Origin: Microbacterium lushaniae
GTDB lineage: Bacteria > Actinomycetota > Actinomycetes > Actinomycetales > Microbacteriaceae
Reading direction: 5' to 3'
Assembly (NCBI RefSeq): GCF_008727775.1
Contig: NZ_CP044232.1
Coordinates: 3,348,001-3,412,000 of the forward strand
Length of the DNA stretch: 64,000 bases
Of the stretch, positions 17,359-25,512 are shown one piece after another. The first letter of the stretch is position 1. The number at the start of each line of letters is the position of its first letter. The notes below the pieces were generated by a model that saw only the letters and a program-made list of their open reading frames with translations, ran no database searches and had not been told where the DNA came from. The position numbers were made by a program, and so were the translations under genes.

Positions 17359-17430
17359 GCAGAACTCAGGAGATCCGGGCCGTTACGGCCCGCGCGGCCT
17401 CCCCCCGGCCCGGTTTCTCCTGAGTTCTGC
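17359..17430. repeat. 72-bp palindromic element at a convergent junction
   Basis: GCAGAACTCAGGAGA (17359-17373) is perfectly repeated in inverse at 17416-17430. After a small bulge, CCGGGCCG (17375-17382) pairs with CGGCCCGG (17406-17413). An alternative inner hairpin GGGCCGT/ACGGCCC is also present. It starts 5 bp after the stop of the small ORF, in a gap that faces the cyclase-family gene. It shares the CAGGAG/CTCCTG core with the two related elements at 22150 and 23963. It may be a bidirectional terminator or a REP-like element. Confidence 0.6.
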
Positions 17431-17525
17431 ACCATCGGGCTGCCGGGCAGGCCGGGAGGCCGCCGCACGCCGGGCAGGCCGCCGCACGCCCCGCCGGACA
17501 GGCCGGGGCCGCGCCGCCCGCCCGT

Positions 17526-18437
17526 CTAGGCCCCGACCTCGGCGAACGCCCGCACCGGGAACGTGCCGAACCCCTCCACCGCGGGCGGTGCGGCGGTGAA
17601 GCGGGCCCCTCGAGCGGGCACCTCGCCCAGCCGCGTGAGGTGCTCGACCACGTGGACCCCGGCGGCCAGCAGCCCGGAGTGGGCCGGCCGCTCCCCGCCG
17701 GATTCGATGTCGTCGATGTTGACCGAGTCGATGCCCACGAGCACGGCGCCCTGCTCGACGAGGAACCGGGCGGCCTCGCCCGTGAGGAACGGCGCACCGC
17801 GCCCGTATTCCTCCCGGCCGAACCATCGCTCCCAGCCGGTGTGCAGCAGGACGGCGGCGCCGCGCACGTCACGATCGGCGAGCGTCTCGGCGCGGATGCC
17901 GCGGGCGGCGGCATCCCACGCGTCTTCGAGGTGGAACACCTCGGCGCGCAGGCCCACGAGGGTCTCGAGGTCGAGCGCGGCCAGATCCGCCCCATCCGCG
18001 TACCGGTGGTAGGGCGAATCGAGATAGGTGCCGGTGTTGCCGAGCATCGTGATGACATCCAGCGCGAACTCCGTGCCGGGCGCGTACCTGGCCCGGGAGT
18101 CCTCCCGCGTGAGGTGGGGCTCGATGGTCGGCGCCGGCAGCCCGGGGTGGGTGACCAGGCCGGCGTGGATGGGATGGCTCAGGTCGATGATCCGCCGCGT
18201 CCGTTCGGATGCCGCATCCACGCCACGGCTGCCGCGGTGCGGCTCCGCGACGATCCGCACGTCGCGCAGCGTCACCTCTGCCACCAGCGCCAGCCCGAGA
18301 TGGCGCACGAGGAGCCGGGCGAGGGCGTCGTCGTCGAGATCGGCGGCGGGCACGTCCAGGCGGAACCCGGTTCCGGTCAGCCCTCCGCCGTTGGCGAAGC
18401 GGATGTCGAAGTCGAAGTGCGCTCGGTGCTCGGTCAT
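17526..18437 (-). CDS. Cyclase-family (kynurenine formamidase-like, PF04199) protein with altered metal motif
   Basis: A 303-residue protein. An N-terminal extension of about 80 residues precedes the cyclase fold, which starts at IIDLSHPI (about 83-90). The family metal motif HxGTHxDxPxH is here LGNTGTYLDSPYH (132-144): the first two histidines are Asn134 and Tyr138, while Asp140 and His144 remain. Either metal binding differs or the protein is not a hydrolase. The ATG at 18437 lies 6 nt after a TACTCT box, which rules out the longer open frame. It shares its strand with lhgO just upstream. Confidence 0.82.
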   Translation of the reverse strand: MTEHRAHFDFDIRFANGGGLTGTGFRLDVPAADLDDDALARLLVRHLGLALVAEVTLRDVRIVAEPHRGSRGVDAASERTRRIIDLSHPIHAGLVTHPGLPAPTIEPHLTREDSRARYAPGTEFALDVITMLGNTGTYLDSPYHRYADGADLAALDLETLVGLRAEVFHLEDAWDAAARGIRAETLADRDVRGAAVLLHTGWERWFGREEYGRGAPFLTGEAARFLVEQGAVLVGIDSVNIDDIESGGERPAHSGLLAAGVHVVEHLTRLGEVPARGARFTAAPPAVEGFGTFPVRAFAEVGA

Positions 18438-18443
18438 GGCGTG

Positions 18444-18449
18444 AGAGTA
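18444..18449 (-). promoter_or_regulatory. Predicted -10 box (TACTCT) of the cyclase-family gene
   Basis: TACTCT on the minus strand is exactly 6 nt before the ATG at 18437; a leaderless transcript is inferred. Confidence 0.45.
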
Positions 18450-18512
18450 GGCGGGCCCGCCTCGCACGGCCCGCCCGAAGATGCCATGGTGCACACGGTT
18501 CCGGTCACGTGC

Positions 18513-19727
18513 TCAGGACGAGGCGGCGGTCGCCAGGTGGTTGTCGATGACGTACCGGGCGATCGCGATCGAACTGGTCGCCGCCGGCGACGGCGCGTTG
18601 CGCAGCAGGGTGACGGCGCCGACCTGGTCGACCTGGAAGTCGTCGAGCAGCTCTCCCCCGCGTCCCCACGCCTGCGCGCGCACGCCGGCGGCGGTCTTGT
18701 GCGTCAGGTCGGCGAGGCGCAGCTCGGGGATGAAGCGCCGGGCCTTCCGGTAGTACAGCGGCTTGAGGAGCGATCCGCTGATCTCGTCCACGCCCATGCG
18801 CCAGTGCTGCCTGGCCAGCGGCCACGCGCCGGGCCACCGCAGCGACTCCCATGTGTCGCGCGCCGACACGCTCAGCCACGAATACCCCTCGCGTGCGAGC
18901 GCCGGCACCGCGTTGGGTCCGACGTGGACGGTGTCGTACACGCCCCGCGTGAAGTGCACGCCCAGGAAGGGGAAGCGCGGATCGGGCACGGGATAGATCA
19001 TGCCCGCCACCAGGTCGGTGCGATCGTGGGCGAGCTCCCAGTACTCGCCGCGGAACGGGAGGATCTTCGGCGCCGGATCCGCGCCGACCAGTCGCGCGAC
19101 GACGTCGGAGTGCAGCCCCGCGCACACCACGACGCGGTCGAAGACGTCGTCGGAGACCGGCGTCACCACGCGGATGCTCCCGGCCTCCGAGCGGATCCCG
19201 GTCACCTCGTGTCCCAGACGGATGCTGCCGCCTGCGGCGCGCACGTCCTGCGCCATCGCCTCGGTGATCGCGGCGTAGTCCACGATCGCGGTGTGCGGTG
19301 AATGCACCGCCGCCACGCCGGCGACGTGCGGCTCGATCTCACGCAGGCGGGCGACGTCGTCGATGCGCGCGAGGTCGGGGACGCCGTTGGCGATCGAGCG
19401 GCGCTCGATCTCGGCGAGGGCTCCCCGCTCGCTGTCGTCCACGGCGACGACGAGCTTGCCGACCTCGCGGTAGGGCAGCCCCTTCTCCTGGCAGAACTCG
19501 CGGATGAAGACCCGCCCGGCCGCGCACAACTGCGCCTTCAGCGACCCGGGCGCGTAGTAGAGGCCCGCATGCACCACCCCGGAGTTGCGCCCGGTCTGAT
19601 GCTGGGCGAGCCGGGCCTCCTTCTCGAAGACCGTGACCTCATCGCCGCGCGCACTCAGTTCCCGCGCGATCGCCACGCCGACGATGCCTCCGCCGATGAT
19701 GCCGACGCGGTCAGCCATCCGACGCAT
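18513..19727 (-). CDS. lhgO: L-2-hydroxyglutarate oxidase/dehydrogenase
   Basis: A 404-residue FAD-dependent DAO-family enzyme that oxidises L-2-hydroxyglutarate to 2-oxoglutarate. The FAD motif VGIIGGGIVGVAIARELS lies at about 8-25. QTGRNSGVVHAGLYYAPGS, about 44-62, is diagnostic of LhgO, as is FPFLGVHFTRG in the substrate-binding half. The start could also be the ATG three codons later (19718). It is probably a peripheral membrane or cytoplasmic metabolite-repair enzyme. Confidence 0.92.
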   Translation of the reverse strand: MRRMADRVGIIGGGIVGVAIARELSARGDEVTVFEKEARLAQHQTGRNSGVVHAGLYYAPGSLKAQLCAAGRVFIREFCQEKGLPYREVGKLVVAVDDSERGALAEIERRSIANGVPDLARIDDVARLREIEPHVAGVAAVHSPHTAIVDYAAITEAMAQDVRAAGGSIRLGHEVTGIRSEAGSIRVVTPVSDDVFDRVVVCAGLHSDVVARLVGADPAPKILPFRGEYWELAHDRTDLVAGMIYPVPDPRFPFLGVHFTRGVYDTVHVGPNAVPALAREGYSWLSVSARDTWESLRWPGAWPLARQHWRMGVDEISGSLLKPLYYRKARRFIPELRLADLTHKTAAGVRAQAWGRGGELLDDFQVDQVGAVTLLRNAPSPAATSSIAIARYVIDNHLATAASS

Positions 19728-19869
19728 CCGTCATGTGCACTCTCCCCCGAAGCGGCGGGGCTCGTGTCACGGTCCCACCCGCGGCCCCCGCCGGTCCCAG
19801 CATCCCCGGGAACCGCCCGGATGGCAAGCGACGGCGGATGCCGCGTGCCGCCGAGCCCCACGTCGGGCG

Positions 19870-20577
19870 TCAGTGGGCGGCCACCAGGAGGTAGCCGCGT
19901 TCGTCGTCGAAGCCGCCGATGCGCAGGCCCGCCTCCAGGTGCCGCCGCAGCCCCCGTCGCACCGCGTTCCGCCACGCGGCCGCCGCGGCGGGCGTCTCCC
20001 GCCGCATCGCGTCGATGTCGCCGGGGATCCGCACCTCCGCCGCGACGGCGGCGGCGTCAGGCATGGCTGCGGGCGGTTCGGCCAGCGCCCACGACACCAG
20101 GAGCCGGTCCGACGGGACACCGCGGTTGACCGCATCCGGCATCGCCCCGTACTGATCGACCAGGTAGTCGGTGACGCGGACGCCCAGCACCTGCAGGTTG
20201 AAGTGCGCGTTGCGGGCGATGAGGGGATCGAAGGTCCACGTGATGCGGCCGATCCCCCGGGTGAACGCCCAGTCGCGCTGATGCTGCTTGAGCACGCGCC
20301 CGACCCCGCGCCCCTGATACTCCGGCAGCACCCCGGTCACGTGGGAGTGCATCGTGCGGCCGGCGGGGGGCCCGAACCACGCGGCGGATGCCCCCACCAT
20401 GCGTTCGCCGTCGTAGACCCCGACGACGTAATTGCCCGAGTACTGCAGGGCGCGCAGGGCTTGCACGGGCAGCGCCTGGCGGTCTGCCGGCCACACCTCC
20501 GCGAGTACGGCAGCGGCGGTGTGCACCTGCGCGATATCGGCCAGTTCGCGGATCTCGATGTCGGAGGGCTCCCTCAC
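19870..20577 (-). CDS. GNAT-family N-acetyltransferase (COG3375-like)
   Basis: About 235 residues. A GNAT acetyl-CoA loop is visible as VLPEYQGRGVGRVLKQHQRD, followed by TWTFDPLIARNAHFNLQVLG, a motif typical of the COG3375 predicted acetyltransferases. The substrate is unknown. Two GTG codons can start it. The GTG at 20577 is chosen because a CAGACT -10 box lies exactly 6 nt before it; the GTG at 20583 would add two residues. It is divergent from the MFS transporter at 20657. Confidence 0.8.
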   Translation of the reverse strand: MREPSDIEIRELADIAQVHTAAAVLAEVWPADRQALPVQALRALQYSGNYVVGVYDGERMVGASAAWFGPPAGRTMHSHVTGVLPEYQGRGVGRVLKQHQRDWAFTRGIGRITWTFDPLIARNAHFNLQVLGVRVTDYLVDQYGAMPDAVNRGVPSDRLLVSWALAEPPAAMPDAAAVAAEVRIPGDIDAMRRETPAAAAAWRNAVRRGLRRHLEAGLRIGGFDDERGYLLVAAH

Positions 20578-20583
20578 ACGCAC

Positions 20584-20589
20584 AGTCTG
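20584..20589 (-). promoter_or_regulatory. Predicted -10 box (CAGACT) of the GNAT gene
   Basis: CAGACT, identical to the hemQ box, lies 6 nt before the GTG at 20577 on the minus strand. It helps decide between two possible starts. Confidence 0.4.
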
Positions 20590-20644
20590 GCACCGAGTGC
20601 GCTCCGGCGTCCCGTACGCGACCTTCTGGGCTCTCCAGCCCCGA

Positions 20645-20650
20645 TAGCCT
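20645..20650 (+). promoter_or_regulatory. Predicted -10 box (TAGCCT) of the DHA2-type MFS gene
   Basis: TAGCCT is exactly 6 nt before the GTG start at 20657 and there is no ribosome binding site, so the transcript is probably leaderless. Confidence 0.5.
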
Positions 20651-20656
20651 GGATCG

Positions 20657-22108
20657 GTGACGGGGCGCGGGGATAGACGCAGGCTGACCCGACTTCCCCC
20701 GCAGGCCCTGATCGTGGCGGTGCTGGCGGTCGCAGGGCTGTGCTCGTCGTTCATGTTCACCCTCGTCGTCCCCATCCAGACCAGGCTTCCGGATCTGCTC
20801 GACGCCCCGCGTGAAGACACCGCGTGGGTGGTGACGGCCACCCTGCTGTCGGCGGCGGTGATCACACCGATCGCCGGCCGGCTCGGCGACATGTACGGCA
20901 AGCGCCGCATCGTGCTGGTGCTGCTGGCGGCGATGGTGATCGGATCGGTGATCGCGGCCATGTCCACGGACATCGTGGGCGTGATCGTGGGGCGGGTCTT
21001 CCAGGGCGCGGTGACCGGCGTGGTTCCGCTGGGCATCTCCATCCTCCGCGACGTGCTGCACGAAGACCGGATCGACTCCGCCATCGCGCTCATCAGCGCG
21101 ACGCTCGGCGTCGGCGGATCGCTGGGGCTGCCGATCAGCGCGGTCATCGCCGACGAGGGCGACTGGCACCTTCTGTTCTGGATCTCCGCGGCCCTCGGGG
21201 TCATCGTGCTCGCGCTCGTGGTGTGGATCGTCCCGGAGAGCGTCCTGCGCACGGCCGGCCGGTTCGACTTCATCGGTGCGGCAGGCCTGGCCGTCGGGCT
21301 GCTGAGCGTGCTGCTGGCCGTCTCGCGGGGAAGCGAGTGGGGCTGGACCTCGCCGCTGACGCTGGGCCTGGGCGCCGGGGGCGTCGTGGTGCTCGTGGCG
21401 TGGGGATGGTTCGAGCTGCGGGTGGCCGAACCGCTGCTCGACCTCCGAGTCGCCGCCCGCCGGCCGGTGCTGCTGACCAACCTCGCGTCGGTGGCGATGG
21501 GATTCGCGCTGTTCAGTTCGCAGGTGTCCTACCCGCAGATGCTCGAGCTCCCCACCGCCACCGGCGTCGGCTTCGGACTGTCGCTGCTGGCGGCGAGCCT
21601 GATCATCATGCCCTCGGGGCTCATCATGATGGCCCTCTCGCCCCTCTCCGGCCGGCTCGCCCGCATGGTGGGCCCGCGGGTTCTCCTGATCGCCGGTGCC
21701 GCGTCCCTCGTGCTCGCATACGCGTTCTCGCTCGTGTGGGCGAGCGAGATCTGGCACCTGCTCGTGGCCAACATCCTCATCGGCTTCGGGATCGGCTTCG
21801 GCTACGCCAGCATGCCGATGCTCATCATGCGTTCGGTGCCGCCCAGCGAGACCGGAGCATCCAACGGCCTGAACGCGCTGTCGCGCTCGCTCGGTACGAG
21901 CACGGCCGCCGCGGTGGTCGGGGCGGTCCTGGCCGGCATGTCGACGACGCACGAGGGGATGCAGGTGCCCAGCGCCGGCGCGTTCCAGACCGCGTTCGTC
22001 CTCGGCATCGGCGCCGCCGTGGTCGCGCTCGTGCTCGCGCTGCTCATCCCGCCGCGGCCGAGCCCGAGCGAGCGGCATCCCTCGCTGCCCGAGCCGCGGC
22101 GGCGCTGA
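20657..22108 (+). CDS. MFS transporter, DHA2-like (14-TM drug/H+ antiporter type)
   Basis: A 483-residue membrane protein with about 14 hydrophobic segments. The MFS signature GRLGDMYGKRRIVL follows TM2, and GRVFQGAVTGVVPLGISILRD in the TM4/TM5 region resembles the antiporter motif of drug exporters. It probably exports a small molecule across the cytoplasmic membrane using the proton gradient; the substrate is unknown. It is convergent with the next MFS gene across a palindromic element. Confidence 0.87.
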   Translation: MTGRGDRRRLTRLPPQALIVAVLAVAGLCSSFMFTLVVPIQTRLPDLLDAPREDTAWVVTATLLSAAVITPIAGRLGDMYGKRRIVLVLLAAMVIGSVIAAMSTDIVGVIVGRVFQGAVTGVVPLGISILRDVLHEDRIDSAIALISATLGVGGSLGLPISAVIADEGDWHLLFWISAALGVIVLALVVWIVPESVLRTAGRFDFIGAAGLAVGLLSVLLAVSRGSEWGWTSPLTLGLGAGGVVVLVAWGWFELRVAEPLLDLRVAARRPVLLTNLASVAMGFALFSSQVSYPQMLELPTATGVGFGLSLLAASLIIMPSGLIMMALSPLSGRLARMVGPRVLLIAGAASLVLAYAFSLVWASEIWHLLVANILIGFGIGFGYASMPMLIMRSVPPSETGASNGLNALSRSLGTSTAAAVVGAVLAGMSTTHEGMQVPSAGAFQTAFVLGIGAAVVALVLALLIPPRPSPSERHPSLPEPRRR

Positions 22109-22149
22109 CCACCGCATCCTGCTCCCTCCCCGCGCCCCGCGCCGCGCGC

Positions 22150-22225
22150 CGAGATCAGGAGAATCGCCCAGATCAGGACGCCGGAGCCCAAATACGTCCT
22201 GATTCCGGCGATCCTCCTGATTTCG
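22150..22225. repeat. Palindromic element, copy A (76 bp), at a convergent junction
   Basis: Outer arms 22150-22168 and 22207-22225 match at 17 of 19 positions (core GATCAGGAGAATCGCC). Inner arms GATCAGGACG (22171-22180) and CGTCCTGATT (22195-22204) match at 9 of 10. It fills the gap between two convergent MFS genes. It differs from the element at 23963-24042 at about seven positions, and most of those are in the loop or in paired arm positions. Confidence 0.65.
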
Positions 22226-22267
22226 GGAGCGGCGACCCGACGGCCGGGGCACGACGAAGGCCGGCGG

Positions 22268-23482
22268 TCAGGCTCGGTCACGCACTGGCGCCCGGCGTCC
22301 GGCCAGGAGCACGCCTGCGCCCCCGGCGACGGCGGCGGCGGCGAGGACGATGGCCGAGACGGCCGCGGTCACCTGCGGCGCGGATGCTCCGCCCACCACG
22401 CCGCCGAGCCACGGCCCGATGGCGATACCCACGTTGAACAGCACGACGATGCCCGCGCTGGCCAGCGTGCGGGTGCGGTCGGTGGCCGCGCGCATGAGGG
22501 TGGCCTGCAGCAGCGGGAAGATCGCGCCGATCGCCGCGCCCCACAGGACGAGCGCCACGACCACCGCCGCCGCGGTGGACATGGCCGCCGCCAGTGTCGC
22601 CAGGGCCACGGCGAAGACCACGAGGGTCGCGGCCAGCGCCGCCCGCGGGAAGCGATCCGCCAGCCACCCCGCCGCCACGACGCCGACCAGGCCCGCCGTG
22701 CCGTAGACGAACAGCAGCGCCGCCGCCCACCCCTCGTCGAACCCGGCGAACGACAGGAGCGGACGCACGTACGTGAACGTCGCGAACTGCCCGAGCGCGA
22801 TGAGCACCGCTGCGACCCCGAAGGCGGCGATCGCCGGCAGCGACCGGTCGCGCCAGAAGCCACCCGCGTGCACGTCGCCGTCGGGTCGCGGCGGACGGAG
22901 CCGCGGCATCCGCGCCACCACGAGCACCGCCATCACGAGCGCGGCGAGGCCCAGGGCAGCGAAGGCGACCCGCCACCCGACCAGCTGGGCGAGCACGGTG
23001 CCCGCCGGGAGTCCCGCGACCGTGGCGGCCGTGCCGCCGGCGGTCACGATCGCGAGCCCGCGGCCCAGGTGCGACGGCGAGAGCAGCGCCGTGGCGTAGA
23101 CCATGACCACGGCCCAGAAGACGCCGTGCGCGACGGCGGCGGCCACGCGTGTGGCCAGGGCGATGCCGTAGTCGGGCGCCCAGGCCGTCGCCACGTTCGC
23201 CAGGGCGAACACGGCCAGCGATCCGCCCACGACGAGCCGTCGGTCGACGTACGCGAACACGCGCGCGAGCGGGATGCTGGTGACGATGACCGTCACCGCC
23301 CATACCGAGATGAGCAGGCCGACCTGCTCCGGGGAGACACGCAGGTCGGCGGCCGTTTCGGGCAGCATCCCCGCCGGCAGCGCCTCGGCCGTGACGGTCA
23401 GGAAGACGCCGAGGGAGAGCAGGAGGAGCGTGGCGGCGGGAAAGCGTCGCACGGCGACTGGAACAGGTCGGGATTCAGCCAT
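22268..23482 (-). CDS. MFS transporter, DHA1-like
   Basis: A 404-residue protein with 12 predicted transmembrane segments. LSLGVFLTVTAEALPAGML in TM1 and LPAGTVLAQLVGWRVAF in the TM5 region are typical of the AraJ/arabinose- and drug-efflux group of DHA1 exporters. It is divergent from a MerR regulator across a classical MerR-type promoter, so export of the regulator's inducer is likely. The ATG at 23482 follows a TAGCGT -10 box by 6 nt, giving a leaderless transcript. Confidence 0.87.
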   Translation of the reverse strand: MAESRPVPVAVRRFPAATLLLLSLGVFLTVTAEALPAGMLPETAADLRVSPEQVGLLISVWAVTVIVTSIPLARVFAYVDRRLVVGGSLAVFALANVATAWAPDYGIALATRVAAAVAHGVFWAVVMVYATALLSPSHLGRGLAIVTAGGTAATVAGLPAGTVLAQLVGWRVAFAALGLAALVMAVLVVARMPRLRPPRPDGDVHAGGFWRDRSLPAIAAFGVAAVLIALGQFATFTYVRPLLSFAGFDEGWAAALLFVYGTAGLVGVVAAGWLADRFPRAALAATLVVFAVALATLAAAMSTAAAVVVALVLWGAAIGAIFPLLQATLMRAATDRTRTLASAGIVVLFNVGIAIGPWLGGVVGGASAPQVTAAVSAIVLAAAAVAGGAGVLLAGRRAPVRDRA

Positions 23483-23488
23483 GCTCCG

Positions 23489-23520
23489 ACGCTAAAGTGT
23501 GACATCAGTGTCAAGGTCAA
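23489..23520 (-). promoter_or_regulatory. MerR-type promoter and operator of the MFS exporter
   Basis: On the minus strand -35 TTGACC (23515-23520) and -10 TAGCGT (23489-23494) are separated by 20 bp, the long spacer typical of MerR-activated promoters. An inverted repeat TGACA-N4-TGTCA (23500-23513) lies within the spacer. The -10 is 6 nt before the exporter ATG. Confidence 0.7.
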
Positions 23521-23532
23521 GGGGGTCGGCGC

Positions 23533-23937
23533 ATGAGGATCGGCGAACTGTCCCGTCGCACCGGAATCCCCACACGGATGCTGCGGTATTACGAGGAGCA
23601 GGGTCTGCTCGCCTCCCACCGCACCGCGAACGGATACCGCGCCTACGCCGAGACGGCCGTGGCCGAGGCCGAACGGGTCCGCGGTCTCATCTCGGCGGGA
23701 CTGACCACGCGCATGACGCGCCTCGTCCTCGACATCGAGCGATGGGAAGACACCCCGGCGCCCGCGGAGTGCACCCGAGGGCTGGCCGAGGAGCTGGCCG
23801 GCGAGCTCGCCGCCATCGAGGGGCGCATCTCGTGCCTGACGCGCAGTCGCGACGCACTCACGCGGTACCTGCGCCGCACCCCGCACGGCGACCTGGTCGG
23901 GCACCCCGCTTCGGCCGGTGACGCATCCGCCGGCTGA
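23533..23937 (+). CDS. MerR-family transcriptional regulator
   Basis: A 134-residue regulator. The N-terminal winged helix is canonical: MRIGELSRRTGIPTRMLRYY, EEQGLL and an RTANGYRAY wing by residue 37. A coiled-coil dimerisation helix follows and there is a short effector region. The two cysteines (in ECTRGL and ISCLTRS) are far apart and do not resemble a metal or SoxR cluster site, so an organic inducer is more likely. GGGGG about 7 nt before the ATG may be its ribosome binding site. It probably activates the divergent exporter. Confidence 0.92.
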   Translation: MRIGELSRRTGIPTRMLRYYEEQGLLASHRTANGYRAYAETAVAEAERVRGLISAGLTTRMTRLVLDIERWEDTPAPAECTRGLAEELAGELAAIEGRISCLTRSRDALTRYLRRTPHGDLVGHPASAGDASAG

Positions 23938-23962
23938 CCCGCGACCGGCGCCCGCGCCCGGC

Positions 23963-24042
23963 GCCGAGATCAGGAGAATCGCCCAGATCAGGACGCCGGA
24001 GGCACAATGCGTCCTGATTCCGGCGATTCTCCTGATCTCGGC
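23963..24042. repeat. Palindromic element, copy B (80 bp), at a convergent junction
   Basis: Perfect 21-bp outer arms (23963-23983 and 24022-24042, core GATCAGGAGAATCGCC) and inner arms 23986-23995 with 24010-24019 (9 of 10). It is nearly identical to copy A and again lies between two convergent genes (merR and an MFS gene). The perfect arms here, against two arm mismatches in copy A, suggest it is the better-preserved copy. Confidence 0.65.
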
Positions 24043-24059
24043 AGGTCGGCCGACGCGCC

Positions 24060-25391
24060 TCAGCGCGGCCGGCGACGGCGCCGCGGCGCATCCAGGCCGA
24101 CGTGGACGCGCGTGCGCTTGCGCTCGAACACGATCATGACCGCTCCCAGCGCCCACAGCGGAACCTGCGTGAGGAACGCGTTCCGGAACGCGTCGAGGGT
24201 GTAGGTCTCGGGCGTGCCCGCGCCCTGCGCGTCCATCGCGATGCCGATGAACAGGATCGCCAGGAGCCCCGCGAGAAAGCCGCCGCCGTTGACGATGCCC
24301 GTGGCCGTGCTCAGCCGATGGCTGGGGTTGTAGGTGCGGGCATGGTCGAACGCGATCATCGAGGTCGGCCCGCCGGTACCCAGCGCGAAGGCGAGGACGA
24401 ACAGCAGCCACAGCGGCGCGGGGCCCGGCCATGCGATCACCGCGAGCCAGACGGCCGCTTGGAAGGCGACCGCCGGGAGGACGAGCAAGCGGGATCGTCG
24501 CATCGGATGCCGCGTCGACAGCGCCCCGATGATCGGACCGAGCGCGATCAGGAACACGATGAACGACGTCACCACGAGCGATGCTGCGGCGGGCGAGAGT
24601 CCTTCGCCGGCGGTGAGGAACGGGAAACCCCACAGCAGGCCGAACGCGGTCCCGGCGAAGGGCGTGGCGAAGTGCGACCAGAACGCCAGGCGGGTCGCCG
24701 GATGCGCCCACGACTCGCGGAACCCCTCCCGCAGGTCGGCGGCCGAGCGGACCACCTGGATGGCCCCGGTGTCGGTGTCGACGGCGACATCCGCGGTGCG
24801 TCCGGGCGGACGGCTGCGGATGACGGTGAAGGCGAGCACCGCGAAGAGCACACCCAGGCCCGCCAGCGACCCGAACGCGATGGACCACGAGGTGGCGTGG
24901 AGCAGGAGCGCCAGCGGGATCACCGAGAGGATCTGCCCGAACTGGCCGATGGTCGAGGTCAGCTGCACGAGCACGGGCGCCCGCTGGGCGGGGAACCACA
25001 GCGCGATCACCCGCAGCACGCTGGGGAAGACGGCCGCATCGCCGGCGCCGATGAGCACGCGCGCCAGCAGCCCGATGCCGACGTCGGAGGCGAGGGCCAT
25101 GACGGCCTGTCCCACCGCCATGAGCACCATGCCCACCGTCACGATGGGGCGGGCACCGAAGCGGTCCAGCAGCAGGCCGACGGGGATCTGCAGGCCGCCG
25201 TAGACGGCGAGCTGCACGACGGCGAACATCGACAGGGCGGATGCGTCGGCGTCGAAGCGCACCGCGGCGTCCACGCCGACCGCCGAGAGCGAACTGCGGT
25301 TGGTCACCGACAGCATGTAGGCGGCGACCCCGACCACCCACACGAGCCACGTGCGCCAGCCCGGGGCCAGAGGGGGCGCAGCGGGGGTCAC
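24060..25391 (-). CDS. MFS transporter (nitrate/hexuronate-like general type)
   Basis: About 443 residues with 12 predicted transmembrane segments. LLDRFGARPIVTVGMVL is the MFS loop 2-3 motif and RVLIGAGDAAVFPSVLRVI resembles the TM4 region of organic-anion MFS importers. The start is uncertain: the GTG at 25391 is preferred for its position just before the first hydrophobic stretch, but a GTG at 25451 is in frame. A TACGCT box at 25435-25440 would give a short leader for 25391. The substrate is unknown. Confidence 0.78.
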   Translation of the reverse strand: MTPAAPPLAPGWRTWLVWVVGVAAYMLSVTNRSSLSAVGVDAAVRFDADASALSMFAVVQLAVYGGLQIPVGLLLDRFGARPIVTVGMVLMAVGQAVMALASDVGIGLLARVLIGAGDAAVFPSVLRVIALWFPAQRAPVLVQLTSTIGQFGQILSVIPLALLLHATSWSIAFGSLAGLGVLFAVLAFTVIRSRPPGRTADVAVDTDTGAIQVVRSAADLREGFRESWAHPATRLAFWSHFATPFAGTAFGLLWGFPFLTAGEGLSPAAASLVVTSFIVFLIALGPIIGALSTRHPMRRSRLLVLPAVAFQAAVWLAVIAWPGPAPLWLLFVLAFALGTGGPTSMIAFDHARTYNPSHRLSTATGIVNGGGFLAGLLAILFIGIAMDAQGAGTPETYTLDAFRNAFLTQVPLWALGAVMIVFERKRTRVHVGLDAPRRRRRPR

Positions 25392-25500
25392 GGCATTCCG
25401 GGGTCGAAGGGGGCGGCGCGGATCGGCCGCGTCCAGCGTATCCCGCCGCACGCGTCCCCCCGCCCGGCACAGGGCCCGTGTGCATCCGGGAACGCGGGGT

Positions 25501-25506
25501 TAGCCT
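25501..25506 (+). promoter_or_regulatory. Predicted -10 box (TAGCCT) of the POT transporter
   Basis: TAGCCT is exactly 6 nt before the ATG at 25513, the same box and spacing as at 20645; a leaderless transcript is inferred. Confidence 0.5.
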
Positions 25507-25512
25507 GGCGCC

